Below are positions 26,284 to 35,572 of a stretch of 64,000 nt of DNA, piece after piece. The number at the start of each line of letters is the position of its first letter. Within the stretch, counting starts at the first letter, position 1. Origin of the DNA: Neolewinella persica DSM 23188 (GTDB taxonomy: Bacteria > Bacteroidota > Bacteroidia > Chitinophagales > Saprospiraceae); assembly GCF_000373105.1 (NCBI RefSeq), contig NZ_KB890415.1:108222-172221 (forward strand). Reading direction: 5' to 3'. The notes under the pieces were generated by a model, which did no database searches, was not told the DNA's origin, and saw only the letters and a program-made list of their open reading frames with translations. The translations under genes were made by a program, and so were the position numbers.

Positions 26284-26919
26284 ATGTCCTTTGATCCCCT
26301 ACACTCTGCGCAGGTAGCACACGGTAAATTTCACCTCCATCCCTGGGAAGGTCAGGTATTGGTAGATTGGGCTGTATCGATGGTGCAGCATGGCTTTGAC
26401 CAACATGAAATGGTGCAGCTTAGTGAGATGGAAGGCAAAAGCAGAGAACTTATTCACGAGGCTTTTCTAGCCGCCGCTGAAGTGGCTGGAATTAACCTTC
26501 CGTTCACTGATAAAGGAGCCATCAGTACTTATCTGTTGGATTTGCGGGATCGGGTACTTAGTAATGAAATTGACGCTGAAGCAGCTTTTGCTCAGGTACG
26601 CCCACTTGCCTACGACACGGAGGGGGTTCAACTCACTGGTTTGAGTGAACTCGATGAAGACCTTAACTTGGTGGACTCTGGCGAACTCCCCTGGCATCAT
26701 GCCGATCTGACGTCAGATAATAGAGATGTTTTGATCCGCCGCTTTTTTCGGCGAATGCGGGTGATTGGCCGCCGTACTGTGCCTGCTGGCTCAGGTTCCG
26801 GTAGATCCCGTTATTACGTAGACAATGAATTCAGCCGGTACATTGAAATAATGGTCATCATCTATATTGGCCTGTTAACGGTAATCTACGTATTGTCGCT
26901 CATCGCCAGCTTTCTGTAA
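26284..26919 (+). CDS. Tail-anchored protein of unknown function
   Basis: 211 residues. The first 180 are soluble and mostly helical (MVQLSEMEGKSRELIHEAFLAA); a basic stretch RRFFRRMRVIGRR precedes a single C-terminal membrane helix (about 188-208, MVIIYIGLLTVIYVLSLIASF). That build suggests a cytosolic domain anchored in the inner membrane. I recognise no family. It is followed 151 bases later by argS on the same strand. Confidence 0.55.
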   Translation: MSFDPLHSAQVAHGKFHLHPWEGQVLVDWAVSMVQHGFDQHEMVQLSEMEGKSRELIHEAFLAAAEVAGINLPFTDKGAISTYLLDLRDRVLSNEIDAEAAFAQVRPLAYDTEGVQLTGLSELDEDLNLVDSGELPWHHADLTSDNRDVLIRRFFRRMRVIGRRTVPAGSGSGRSRYYVDNEFSRYIEIMVIIYIGLLTVIYVLSLIASFL

Positions 26920-27070
26920 GCCAGGCAATAGTCCTGTTTCTCTGTTCTCCGGTATTTGCGCCCGCCCTCTCTTCCTGACAGTAGTACTCCGGTACAATTG
27001 CTTTGGAAAGGTAGCGGCTACCAATTCTGAAGCCCTAACCGCCAAAATCTAATTACCTTCGCGCCCTGAT

Positions 27071-28933
27071 ATGGAAAAAACGCTCCCCGCCATCCTCGAA
27101 GCCGGTGTACAAGCCGCAATTACTGACCTCTACGGTGCCGATGGCACCGCTGTGGAGATCACGCTACAAACGACCCGACGGGAGTTTGAAGGTGAATTCA
27201 CCGTGGTAACCTTCCCCCTGACCAGGGTAGCTCGTAAGAAACCAGACGAGATTGCGGAAGATCTAGGGCAGTACCTGAAGGAAAAGGTCGCTGAGGTTGC
27301 TGATTACAACGTGATCAAGGGCTTCCTCAACCTTGTCATCTCAGACGAATATTGGAGAGACTTTCTGCTGACCGATGGTATTGCTGATGATTACGGTCAG
27401 GGTGCCCCCAAAGGAGAAACGGTGGTAGTGGAATTCGCGAGCCCAAATACAAACAAGCCCTTGCACCTTGGGCACGTCCGGAACATCCTCCTGGGGTGGT
27501 CCAGCGCACAACTGCTGGCTAAGGCTGGCTACGAGGTGAAGAAAGTCCAGATCATCAATGACCGGGGCATCGCCATTTGTAAATCTATGTTGGCGTGGCA
27601 ACTGTTCGGCGGGGGGGCTACACCAGAAAGTACGGGCATCAAGCCCGATCACTTTGTGGGAGAATACTACGTACGCTTCGAGCAGAAATTTCAAGAGGAA
27701 TACAAGGCTTGGCAGACAACCGTCGAAGGAAAGAAAACTTTCGCTTTGCATGGCAAGCCCGGGCAAACGACAGAAGCCTTTTTCAAAGGCTACAGCAAGA
27801 AGTATTTTAACGAGTACAGCGTACTCGGTGCCCAGGCCAGCGAAATGCTGCGGCAATGGGAAGCTGGCGACGAAGCCACCCGCGCACTTTGGAATAAGAT
27901 GAACGGTTGGGTCTACAAAGGATTCGAAGAAACCTACGCCGCGCTTGGCGTAAATTTCGATAAGCTCTACTATGAGTCGAATACCTACGTGCTCGGCAAA
28001 GACATGATTGATAAGGGACTGGAAATGGGTGTCTTCCATACCCGGGAAGATGGTTCCGTTTATGCAGACCTTACCGACGCAAAACTCTCCGAGAAGACCC
28101 TGATGCGGGCTGATGGAACGAGTATTTACATCACCCAGGATCTGGGTACTGCGCGCCTTCGCTACGACGACTTTGGTGCCACCCGAATGCTGTACACCGT
28201 GGCGGACGAGCAGAACCATCACTTCGCCACACTCTTCGAACTGCTGAAGCGGCTGGATGAACCTTATGCTCCAGGCCTTTACCACCTCAGCTACGGGATG
28301 GTCGACCTGCCTACCGGCCGGATGAAAAGCCGGGAAGGAACCGTCGTCGATGCCGACGATTTGATGAAGGAGGTAATTCACGAAGCCCGGCTCGTTAGCC
28401 AGGAGCGTGCTGCCACCAGTGACCTTTCCGAAGATGATCGGGAGGAAATCATTCGCCAGATTGGCCTCGCCGCCCTGAAGTTCCACATCATCAAGGTTGG
28501 CCCAAAGAAGCGGATGACCTTCGATCCGAAAGAATCCGTTGATATGCAGGGCCAGACCGGCCCCTACGTGCAGAATGCCTACGTCCGGACCCGCGCCGTT
28601 TGGCGGAAAGCTGAAGAGAATGGAGTTGCCATTGACTTCGCATTAGCGAAGGATTATACCAAGCTTGCTCCCGCCGAGCGGGAGCTGATCAACCAGCTCT
28701 ACAGTTTTCCCGAACTGATCAGTACTGCTGCAGAATCCTATGACCCGAGCCTGATTGCTATGTTCTGTTACGAACTGGCCAAGAATTTGCACAAGTTCTG
28801 GCACGACCACAGCATCCTCAGCGCTGAAACACCGGCTGCAGTAGCCTTCCGCTTACAGCTATGTAAGGCGGTGGGTAATACCCTGCAGGCTGGTATGCGC
28901 TTGATCGGTATCGAGGTGCCAGAGCGGATGTAG
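27071..28933 (+). CDS. argS: Arginyl-tRNA synthetase
   Basis: 620 residues, class I. PNTNKPLHLGHVRN (about 124-137) is the HIGH motif, and MKSREG (418-423) the KMSKS-like motif in GRMKSREGTVVDADDL. The N-terminal Add-1 domain (about 1-90) binds the tRNA D-loop; the C-terminal DALR anticodon-binding domain ends IGIEVPERM. The length fits the Bacteroidota form. A TACCTTCG box (27054-27061) close to TAnnTTTG lies 9 bases before the ATG, so the leader is very short. Confidence 0.95.
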   Translation: MEKTLPAILEAGVQAAITDLYGADGTAVEITLQTTRREFEGEFTVVTFPLTRVARKKPDEIAEDLGQYLKEKVAEVADYNVIKGFLNLVISDEYWRDFLLTDGIADDYGQGAPKGETVVVEFASPNTNKPLHLGHVRNILLGWSSAQLLAKAGYEVKKVQIINDRGIAICKSMLAWQLFGGGATPESTGIKPDHFVGEYYVRFEQKFQEEYKAWQTTVEGKKTFALHGKPGQTTEAFFKGYSKKYFNEYSVLGAQASEMLRQWEAGDEATRALWNKMNGWVYKGFEETYAALGVNFDKLYYESNTYVLGKDMIDKGLEMGVFHTREDGSVYADLTDAKLSEKTLMRADGTSIYITQDLGTARLRYDDFGATRMLYTVADEQNHHFATLFELLKRLDEPYAPGLYHLSYGMVDLPTGRMKSREGTVVDADDLMKEVIHEARLVSQERAATSDLSEDDREEIIRQIGLAALKFHIIKVGPKKRMTFDPKESVDMQGQTGPYVQNAYVRTRAVWRKAEENGVAIDFALAKDYTKLAPAERELINQLYSFPELISTAAESYDPSLIAMFCYELAKNLHKFWHDHSILSAETPAAVAFRLQLCKAVGNTLQAGMRLIGIEVPERM

Positions 28934-28955
28934 ATATATACTTTGTGCTTGTGCT

Positions 28956-29010
28956 AAGGTTCCGGACCTTCAGGTATGGATGATTTAAGCCAGACCTGTA
29001 GGTCCGGCGC
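28956..29010. terminator. Inverted repeat between argS and the convergent phosphatase gene
   Basis: AGGTTCCGGACCTTCAGGT and AGACCTGTAGGTCCGGCGCC pair with few mismatches (core CCGGACCTnCAGGT). It lies between two convergent genes, so it probably terminates both. Confidence 0.45.
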
Positions 29011-29349
29011 CTACTCAATATAGCCCACAGAGCGCTCTGCTAATAACAATATCAACTCCCGCTGAAAATACTTATACCGATCAGGTATTCCCAAAACCCT
29101 GACCTTCTTGCCAAACCGCGCACCGCCGTTTGTCATAATCGCTTTGCGGTGCCGCTCCTCCATGACCAGGACAATGTCCGCCCATTCCATTAACTCCTCC
29201 GTTAGCGGATTGGTCCCCTCTTTGCGGCAGAGCCTGAGGTTCGTTCCCGCCGAAGCAAATTCAAGGGATGGGTACTGCTCTGAGAAATAATCCTCGGCTG
29301 TTTTGGACCGTTGGATGTTGGCGGAGCAGACGAAAAGGATTCGATTCAT
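29011..29349 (-). CDS. Low-molecular-weight protein tyrosine phosphatase-like protein
   Basis: 112 residues from MNRILFVCSANIQRS; a start 18 codons upstream is rejected because the family begins here. The P-loop CX5R is C8-R14 (CSANIQR), followed by S. The downstream ADIVLVMEERHR matches the family segment, and the end has VLGIPDRYKYFQREL. The family-typical DPYG loop is replaced by IPDRYKY, as in short variants of this family. It probably acts on phosphotyrosine or a small phosphorylated substrate in the cytosol; the substrate is unknown. Confidence 0.75.
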   Translation of the reverse strand: MNRILFVCSANIQRSKTAEDYFSEQYPSLEFASAGTNLRLCRKEGTNPLTEELMEWADIVLVMEERHRKAIMTNGGARFGKKVRVLGIPDRYKYFQRELILLLAERSVGYIE

Positions 29350-29445
29350 GCTGCGGTAAACGCCGTAACTATGCTCATTAGTTCGGAAATAATGTCGGGG
29401 CATAAGTATTCCGGATAGTCACGATAGAAGAATTATCCCTGCGGC

Positions 29446-31392
29446 CTAAAGCTTTACCGACACTCCTCCACGTATCACCGTGCCTAAGGTCGAGAATCCT
29501 GTAACCTCCACAAAATCTGCATTAGTCAGGTTCCTGACGTCAAGAAAAACGCGCAGGTTCTCCGCCTTCAGGAATCGGTATTCCGCGTAAGCATTTACCA
29601 GGAAGTAAGGATCAAGATCAACTTCAAACTGACTGAAGTTGGCGTCGAACCAAACGTCAGGACGTTCTCCGGTGTAATGGCCGGACAGACGGGCAGTGAA
29701 GGGGGATTTTGCGGCATTAAAGGCTAGTCCGATGTTCCCAGTAGTCCGCGGCCGGCGGAAGAAATCTTCAGTTTCCGTAGGTAAACCGTTGAAATCGAAG
29801 GAGGAACGACGGCCTTTAACGTAAGTAAGGCTGCCGTTAAGGCTGAATTGTTTGCTTACCTGGCCAACTGCGGAGAGTTCGACGCCCCGGTCGAGTTGCT
29901 TATCCTGGTTTTCGTAATTGGAGGTATAAACGATTACGTCTTCAATCTCTCGTTGGAAGGCGGTAAAGTTTAAGGCGTATTTGCCCGCAGGGTGGCGAAG
30001 ACTGGTACTCGCCTCTGCGGAAAACGCAACTTGTGGCTTCAAGTCAGGATTGGCGCCGAAGGGTCCGGCAAGCTGATCCAGCGTGGGACTTTGGAACGCA
30101 TTGGATAGGGAGACCCGGCTACTCCATATTTTAGAGGCCTGGACGCCCAGGGCTATGGAAAAGTTGCTCTGGTTACCGAATTCAGAATGATTATTGAAGC
30201 GAAAACCGGCATCGATGTACAGTTTTCTGGCTAAGGTGAGGTGTGCCTGCAGGTAGGGGCTCAGGGTAGTGGCCGACTGGTTTTCGGCGTCTCCGTCAGG
30301 CACCAGTATTTCTTCACGTAACTGCGTTCCGAAGGTTAGGGCTACCAGGTCTGTCGGTTGGTAGGTGCCAAAAACATCACCCTGGTGACTACGGCCAAGG
30401 AATTCGGAGGTGCCGAAAGTCGCGTCTTCGAAAACGCGATCTGTACTGGCAAAAGTGTAACGGCCGCCGATGGTGGTTTTGCCTTTTTTATAGTCGACCG
30501 CAAGCCCGGGCAAGAGCAGATCATTGGTATAGCTGTTATCGCCGTCCCGGAAGGCCCCGGCGTCGTATTCGCCGTTGAATCCGGCAATGCGTAGCGTAGG
30601 TCGTAGGGTCAGGTACTGATTGGGACGGTAAATGAAACTGGTGCTTAAGTTCAGTCGTTGGGAACCGTCTTCCTGAAATGTAATGGTACTATCGGCAGGC
30701 ATTTCAGCCTCGCTAAGCCCGTCGGTATCAAAATAATCGAAGCCAATACGATAGTCCAGTTTTTTAGTGGTGCCGGATATATTTACGCCAGCATCGAGTG
30801 TGTTATAGGTTTGGGCGGCGGCGCGCAGGTACAGGGTGAAGGGTTCTGAAGCATTGCCCCTGGAGGTTACCAGGTTGATGACTCCTGCTACCGCGTCAGA
30901 ACCATACAATAAGGATTTTGCCCCGCGCAGGATTTCGATCCGTTGGATACCATCGAGCGAGAGTAGGCGCAAATCAACGGCTCCGCCCAAAGATGATGGA
31001 TCAGTTAACGGTTGTCCGTCAATCAGAATTAAGGTATACTGGTTACTCCCATTGCGAAGGAAGATGGACTTGTCTTTGCCCGGGTTGCTGTAGGCGCCGT
31101 TGATGACAATACCGGGCTGCTCGTTGAGCAGCTGCGCCAGGTCCGTCGCCTGGGCAACTACGGCAGAATCAATGATGGTTACGTTTTCCGGACTTTCCGT
31201 GATCGACCGGGTAAACCGGGCACCGGTAACGATCACTTCATCGGTGGTGGTGCTTAAGTCAGGCACCTGGGCCTGGAGCGTCGTTGCGAATAACAAACAG
31301 CCCCAGAAGATAAGTGGAAATGCCGGGAGCGGTCTAATCGATAAACCCGGGCAGTTCCCGAAAATTGAGGGGTAATTATTCTGCTGGTACAT
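29446..31392 (-). CDS. btuB: TonB-dependent vitamin B12 receptor
   Basis: 648 residues from MYQQNNYPS; the frame extends 62 codons further but that part lies in repeat sequence, and no signal peptide is found there. A late signal peptide (to about 40, ending ATTLQAQ) is followed by the TonB box-like DEVIVTG, the plug domain (TDLAQLLNEQPGIVINGAYS through YGSDAVAGVINLVT) and a 22-strand-type barrel ending in a terminal L/K pair (GGVSVKL). Regulation by cobalamin is indicated by the riboswitch at 31640-31832. It imports cobalamin or a related corrinoid across the outer membrane. No btuCDF genes are in the window. Confidence 0.9.
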   Translation of the reverse strand: MYQQNNYPSIFGNCPGLSIRPLPAFPLIFWGCLLFATTLQAQVPDLSTTTDEVIVTGARFTRSITESPENVTIIDSAVVAQATDLAQLLNEQPGIVINGAYSNPGKDKSIFLRNGSNQYTLILIDGQPLTDPSSLGGAVDLRLLSLDGIQRIEILRGAKSLLYGSDAVAGVINLVTSRGNASEPFTLYLRAAAQTYNTLDAGVNISGTTKKLDYRIGFDYFDTDGLSEAEMPADSTITFQEDGSQRLNLSTSFIYRPNQYLTLRPTLRIAGFNGEYDAGAFRDGDNSYTNDLLLPGLAVDYKKGKTTIGGRYTFASTDRVFEDATFGTSEFLGRSHQGDVFGTYQPTDLVALTFGTQLREEILVPDGDAENQSATTLSPYLQAHLTLARKLYIDAGFRFNNHSEFGNQSNFSIALGVQASKIWSSRVSLSNAFQSPTLDQLAGPFGANPDLKPQVAFSAEASTSLRHPAGKYALNFTAFQREIEDVIVYTSNYENQDKQLDRGVELSAVGQVSKQFSLNGSLTYVKGRRSSFDFNGLPTETEDFFRRPRTTGNIGLAFNAAKSPFTARLSGHYTGERPDVWFDANFSQFEVDLDPYFLVNAYAEYRFLKAENLRVFLDVRNLTNADFVEVTGFSTLGTVIRGGVSVKL

Positions 31393-31498
31393 AATACATC
31401 TGGTGGTTAGAACCGGGGATGAAACGATGTAGCAGCAATTGCAAAAGACATCAGTACAGCTGAAAAACGACGTGGCAAACTTTGCCTCAGTCCTTTCC

Positions 31499-31517
31499 CG
31501 GCACCTGCGTCCGCGCC
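31499..31517 (-). repeat. 19-bp boundary motif in the btuB leader
   Basis: CGGCACCTGCGTCCGCGCC, preceded by TTTCC. It lies between the riboswitch and btuB, beside the octamer array at 31524-31590, and would be part of the transcript. Confidence 0.75.
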
Positions 31518-31523
31518 CTAATT

Positions 31524-31590
31524 GGTATTTTGGTTCGTTGGTCTGTTGCACTGTACGAACAAATGCCTGATAGACCAACGAACCAATAGT
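31524..31590. repeat. Octamer-period inverted array, CCAACGAA/ACCAATAG type, in the btuB leader
   Basis: ATTTTGGTTCGTTGGTCTGT and, about 25 bases on, TGATAGACCAACGAACCAAT: an 18-bp stem with few mismatches. Reading the minus strand from riboswitch to btuB, it follows the aptamer where an expression platform is expected. Confidence 0.75.
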
Positions 31591-31639
31591 CCATTTTGCT
31601 ACTCCATCCTTTCCTCCGAAAGATAAAATAAGTATGGCG

Positions 31640-31832
31640 CTGCGGGCAGGTCTTCTGGCTGGTCCATGTTACTGATTGTAGGTCGCAAGTACCGCCTTCC
31701 CAAGCAGCAGCTCAGTGGCAAATGGTACCGAAACGGTCATGGTTTTACAGCTACGGGGATAGCTCCGGATTTACACCGGATTCCCTTTTAAAACGGGCAA
31801 AAACTATTGCCCGTTACCTTTAGCAACGCAAA
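31640..31832 (-). ncRNA. Cobalamin riboswitch
   Basis: On the minus strand the hallmarks appear in order: a 5-prime stem, GGGAATCCGGTGTAAATCCG then GAGCTATCCCCGTAGCTGTAA (the conserved peptidyl-core and the L5/L6 region), GCCACTG (B12 box, in ATTTGCCACTGAGC), GGGAAGGCGG, and the closing AGCCAGAAGACCTGCC. That is the adenosylcobalamin aptamer in full. It stands about 250 bases before the btuB ATG at 31392 and would repress btuB when cobalamin is plentiful. Whether it acts on termination or on translation cannot be told by eye, because the platform region holds repeat sequence. Confidence 0.95.
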
Positions 31833-31982
31833 CATAGCACTTTTGTCGAGTAGGGGGAGTCTTTTGTCCACCATTCTAACGCCGATAAAAAGTCCTTACT
31901 ATATTCGTTGCATTAACCATTGGTTCAATATCGGATTTGAAACTGGTTTTGACCAACCATATTCACATTAAAATACCCCATT

Positions 31983-32579
31983 ATGTACGCTAGTGATACA
32001 CTTGATGATAATTTGCTAGGTGATCAGGATTACACCCCCCGCTTTGCCAACTTCGGTCCACGTTTAGGCGCGGCCCTCCTCGATTTTCTGTTCACGCTTC
32101 CGTTGGTAGGTGCCAGCTTGTATTTTACCATGTTCGCTCCCAGCCTGAATGGCGTTATTGCCATTACACTCCTAAGCATGCTCTATAAGCCGGTCCTGGA
32201 AAAGACCATGGGAGCTACCTTAGGAAAGATGGTCCTTAAACTGAAGGTAGTTGCTAAAGAAGGACTTCCCATTAGCTGGACCCAGGCCTGGATGCGTTAC
32301 CTGCCCTGGCTCATTGTTGTTGTTTTCAACTTTTACTTTTCTTACCAGTTTTTCCAAATTCCAGGCATCGAAGATGTAAGTGGTTATATGGAATACGTTC
32401 AACTTATCGCTGAATACCAAATGGAGAACGGTGTTTCTCCAATGATTCAGATTATGCAAAGCCTGTTGGGATTCCTGCCGCTTATATCGGCGCTTGTAAT
32501 GCTGGGCAATGCCCGTCGGCAATCTGGTCACGATATTATAGCAGAGACTTACGTAATTCATACCCAGCCCAAGCTCTAG
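31983..32579 (+). CDS. RDD-family membrane protein
   Basis: 198 residues. The RDD start RFANFGPRLGAALLDFLFTLPLVGA has the diagnostic Arg and Asp (GPRLGAALLD); a second motif LEKTMGATLGKMVLKLKVV follows, and then four or so hydrophobic segments. Family proteins are small inner-membrane proteins, some of them ion antiporters; the role here is unknown. It stands alone between the divergent btuB riboswitch and the DEAD-box gene. Confidence 0.82.
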   Translation: MYASDTLDDNLLGDQDYTPRFANFGPRLGAALLDFLFTLPLVGASLYFTMFAPSLNGVIAITLLSMLYKPVLEKTMGATLGKMVLKLKVVAKEGLPISWTQAWMRYLPWLIVVVFNFYFSYQFFQIPGIEDVSGYMEYVQLIAEYQMENGVSPMIQIMQSLLGFLPLISALVMLGNARRQSGHDIIAETYVIHTQPKL

Positions 32580-32622
32580 AGTCTGAGTAACGGCACTTTT
32601 TATGCTGTTCTTACTATCTATA

Positions 32623-32669
32623 GTTGCAGGCGCTACACTGTCCCATCAGGGCGGTGTGGGGCCTGCAAC
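32623..32669 (+). terminator. Hairpin after the RDD gene
   Basis: GTTGCAGGC and GCCTGCAAC pair perfectly round a 29-base loop in which CTACAC and GTGTGG can extend the pairing. There is no long T-run, so termination is likely but unproven. Confidence 0.4.
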
Positions 32670-32699
32670 ACCAGTAAACACTACGTGTCGGAGACTAAC

Positions 32700-32730
32700 A
32701 AAGATGTTAATATTTTTCTATGTACCTTTG
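32700..32730 (+). promoter_or_regulatory. Promoter candidate for the DEAD-box helicase gene
   Basis: TACCTTTG at 32723-32730 fits TAnnTTTG; the -33 element is weak (GTTAAT). It predicts a leader of about 125 bases before the ATG at 32862, typical of cold-regulated helicase genes. Confidence 0.4.
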
Positions 32731-32861
32731 CACCCTCAAACAGGGCGCTTGCCGGTTTACGTAGTCAGATTCCTTATGCTTTGGAGTCGCCGTGTAGTAA
32801 ACCATTTCGCCCGTAGGCCCCGTTGTTTCACCGTTTGGAACAACGTTTTAATACCGGCGAT

Positions 32862-34586
32862 ATGGAAAACTTTCAGGACAGCGCACTCCGCGATGACGTC
32901 AAACGTGCAGTAGCCGAACTCGGCTTTGTCACCCCCACTCCCGTTCAGCAAGCGGCCATTCCGGCCATCATGGAATCAGATCGTGACCTGGTCGCCCTGG
33001 CCCGTACCGGTACCGGTAAAACAGCTGGTTTCGGTTTGCCCATTGTAAATGACATTGACGTTGACGTTAAGGCCGTTCAGGCGCTTATCCTTTGCCCGAC
33101 AAGAGAGCTTTGTCTCCAGATCGCCAAAGACCTCGATTCCTACGCCCGCTTTCGCAAGGGCGTGAAGATCGTTGCCGTTTATGGTGGTGCCCCCATTACC
33201 CACCAGATCCGTGAGATCAAAGACGGTGCACAAATTGTTGTTGGGACGCCTGGTCGTACGCTTGATATGATCAATCGCAAAAAACTAAAGGTCGGTGACC
33301 TGAAGCGGGTGGTGCTCGATGAGGCCGACGAGATGCTTAACATGGGTTTCCAGGAAGAGCTTAACGGCATTCTTGGAGCGACTCCAGATGAAAAGCAGAC
33401 CCTGCTTTTCAGTGCAACGATGCCCAAGGAAGCAAAAAAAATCAGTCAGGAGTACATGACGAACCCTGCGGAGATCAGTGTCGGACACTCCGACGCCAGC
33501 AACTCTAAGGTCGTTCACCAGTACTTTAAGGTTCGGGCATCTGATCGTTTTGCCTTGTTGCGTCTGTTGATTGAATTGGACCCCGACATTTACGCCGTTA
33601 TCTTCTGCCGGACTCGCCGCGAGGTAAATGGCGTTGCCGAAGATCTTCGCTATGCAGGTCACACCGCCGATGCCCTGCACGGTGACATGAGCCAGGCACA
33701 ACGGGACGACGTAATGAAACGCTTCCGTAAGGGGCGGATCAAGCTGCTCGTTGCTACCGATGTAGCCGCACGTGGTCTGGATGTACAAGACCTCACTCAC
33801 GTAATCAATTACAACCTGCCCGACGCTCCCGAAGTATACGTACACCGTAGTGGTCGAACTGGCCGCGCGGGCAAGGAGGGCATCGCCCTGAGCATCGTTA
33901 CCGGGAAAGAGGTTCGTAAGATTCGCGACATTGAGCGGTACTCTAAGATTCAGTTCGAGCTGCAGGACGTTCCGAAGCAAGACGAGGTGTATCGCCTTCG
34001 TGCCCTTCGTTTCACCGAATCAGTCAAAAACGCGAAGCTTGACGATAAGGTTGCCGCCTTCCTGCCAGAGGTTATCGAAGCTTTTGAGGGAATTGAACGG
34101 GAAGAGCTCATTCAGAAGATACTTGGCTACGGCCTGGGCAGCCTCAGCAAGCAAATGGGTAGCCAGAAGGCGGTCAGTAATGCTCCTGAGGATTCCCGCC
34201 CGGACAAGAGAAGGGATATGGAATATTCTACCGTTGTCATCGGCGCAGGTCGTAATAACGGTTTCAATGTCCCGCAGATCATTGGTATGATTAACCGTAA
34301 AATGCCTGGAAAAAAGGTTGCCTTCGGTAAGATTGACATCCAGAATCACGAAACCTACGTTGGGGTAGATGCCCGCGAAGCTAAAAAAGTCGTTGCGGCT
34401 TTTGAGGGAGCAGTGGACCGTGGGACGGAACTCAACGTCCGCCTTTTTGAGGGTGGTACCAAAGTCAGTGGCCCTAAAGGTGACGGCGGAAAGGGTTTCG
34501 GTGGCGGTAAGAAAAAGCACTACCGGCCGGGCAACTTCAAGCCTAAGGGCGCTAAGCCTTTTAAGGGGAAGAAGGCTAAGTGGTAG
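32862..34586 (+). CDS. DEAD-box ATP-dependent RNA helicase (DeaD/DbpA type)
   Basis: 574 residues from MENFQDSALRDDVKRA; an upstream frame from 32823 is rejected because the Q-motif region starts here. Motif I is ARTGTGKT (47-54), Ia PTRELCLQ, II DEAD (153-156), III SAT, then HGDMSQAQRDDVMKRFRKG, TDVAARGLDV and HRSGRTGRAG (motifs IV-VI). The C-terminus has a DbpA-type RNA-binding domain (about 470-545, STVVIGAGRNNGFNVPQIIG) and a basic Gly/Lys-rich tail. It probably acts in ribosome assembly or in cold-dependent RNA remodelling. Confidence 0.93.
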   Translation: MENFQDSALRDDVKRAVAELGFVTPTPVQQAAIPAIMESDRDLVALARTGTGKTAGFGLPIVNDIDVDVKAVQALILCPTRELCLQIAKDLDSYARFRKGVKIVAVYGGAPITHQIREIKDGAQIVVGTPGRTLDMINRKKLKVGDLKRVVLDEADEMLNMGFQEELNGILGATPDEKQTLLFSATMPKEAKKISQEYMTNPAEISVGHSDASNSKVVHQYFKVRASDRFALLRLLIELDPDIYAVIFCRTRREVNGVAEDLRYAGHTADALHGDMSQAQRDDVMKRFRKGRIKLLVATDVAARGLDVQDLTHVINYNLPDAPEVYVHRSGRTGRAGKEGIALSIVTGKEVRKIRDIERYSKIQFELQDVPKQDEVYRLRALRFTESVKNAKLDDKVAAFLPEVIEAFEGIEREELIQKILGYGLGSLSKQMGSQKAVSNAPEDSRPDKRRDMEYSTVVIGAGRNNGFNVPQIIGMINRKMPGKKVAFGKIDIQNHETYVGVDAREAKKVVAAFEGAVDRGTELNVRLFEGGTKVSGPKGDGGKGFGGGKKKHYRPGNFKPKGAKPFKGKKAKW

Positions 34587-34740
34587 CGCTGTTGCGTCGT
34601 TTTATCGTAGCCAATTGCTGCTTCAGTTCTTAAGGTATTGCGATAATATGAATGATTCTATCCTTCAGACTTGTCATTCTTCATAGGAGAGAATGTGTAT
34701 AGTTGATGGTTATGTTACGAGCGAATATTAACTTCATTCC

Positions 34741-35316
34741 ATGTTATTTCGTTACCTGATCCTCTTCGGCGGCATCGTGCTAATGATCACTGGCTGTAAC
34801 AGCCTGATCAGCCAAAATTTTGGTACTCATCGCTTACGTACGATGGACGTAGCCTCGGCCGCCTCCGGGAGCCTTGGAGACGCTGACTACGTCCAAATTA
34901 CTGAAGCCATCATTGGCGAAGCTTTTATCGTGGGACCGGCGCTGCGCAGCAGCGATGAGGATTACGTCCTTCGTCCTATTCTAACGCCTGAGCAAGCAAC
35001 TGCGTGGCAAAAGGGGAGCACCGTAACTATTAACCTGATCGCCTGGACGGAGACTGCCGACCCTGCCTGTACGAAGCCACCTGGCTGTCCTCCCGCGAAA
35101 ACTGATAAAGTGATCGGCCTTTTAAGCGAGCCAACCTGGCGCAAGAACCCAACGGAGGAGTGGCCCAAACAAAGGATTCAACTTGCGGAATCGGTGGCCT
35201 ACTTACAACTTTACGAAAAGCCAATGGCCTGGTACTGGAACCTGCTCCTGTTTATTGCTGGTTTGGGCCTGGCCATTGTGCCGGAGGCACGACGATTTGC
35301 TAAGGCTAAGAAATAA
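34741..35316 (+). CDS. Membrane protein of unknown function
   Basis: 191 residues. A lipobox-like start (LMITGCNS at about 15-22) makes it a possible lipoprotein, but a strong C-terminal hydrophobic segment (WYWNLLLFIAGLGLAIVPEA, about 163-182) with a basic tail suggests two membrane anchors flanking an outer soluble domain of 130 residues. That domain has two pairs of cysteines close together (CTKPPGC). No family is recognised. Octamer array C and a 19-bp motif copy follow. Confidence 0.55.
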   Translation: MLFRYLILFGGIVLMITGCNSLISQNFGTHRLRTMDVASAASGSLGDADYVQITEAIIGEAFIVGPALRSSDEDYVLRPILTPEQATAWQKGSTVTINLIAWTETADPACTKPPGCPPAKTDKVIGLLSEPTWRKNPTEEWPKQRIQLAESVAYLQLYEKPMAWYWNLLLFIAGLGLAIVPEARRFAKAKK

Positions 35317-35339
35317 GCCCCTTAACCACCCGTGTGGAG

Positions 35340-35430
35340 TACCAGGCAATCGCTGCCCTTTGGACGCTCACCTTAGGCGAACAAGCGCAGTGAGTGAAGT
35401 TTGCGGCAGCTATTTTCTAATTCAATTATT
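35340..35430. repeat. Octamer-array related element (copy C, reduced)
   Basis: CGCTGCC and GGCAGC ends enclose the typical loop words GCTCACCTTAGGCGAACAAG and CGCAG seen in copies A and B. The outer 8-bp units are mostly eroded, leaving AATTCAATTATT. The 19-bp motif follows directly. Confidence 0.65.
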
Positions 35431-35436
35431 TTATTA

Positions 35437-35455
35437 AGCGCGGTCGCAGGTACAA
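35437..35455 (+). repeat. 19-bp boundary motif, intergenic copy
   Basis: AGCGCGGTCGCAGGTACAA, then GGTAATGGG. Three mismatches to the consensus. Confidence 0.75.
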
Positions 35456-35572
35456 GGTAATGGGATTAAAAGAGCAATGGAGGAGTGGTAATGTCTGGTT
35501 AGAAAATGCCTTAGTTTAAACTATGACCATATGTCGGTCGTTTATACCCTTTCCGTTCATGACATTACCTCC

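Noticed and set aside
27341-28486. A 381-codon open frame on the minus strand
   Set aside because: It lies wholly inside argS on the opposite strand and shows no domain or signal; it is an antisense shadow of a conserved gene.
31393-31578. 62-codon N-terminal extension of the btuB protein
   Set aside because: It reads through the repeat and the motif in the leader; the signal peptide belongs to the ATG at 31392.
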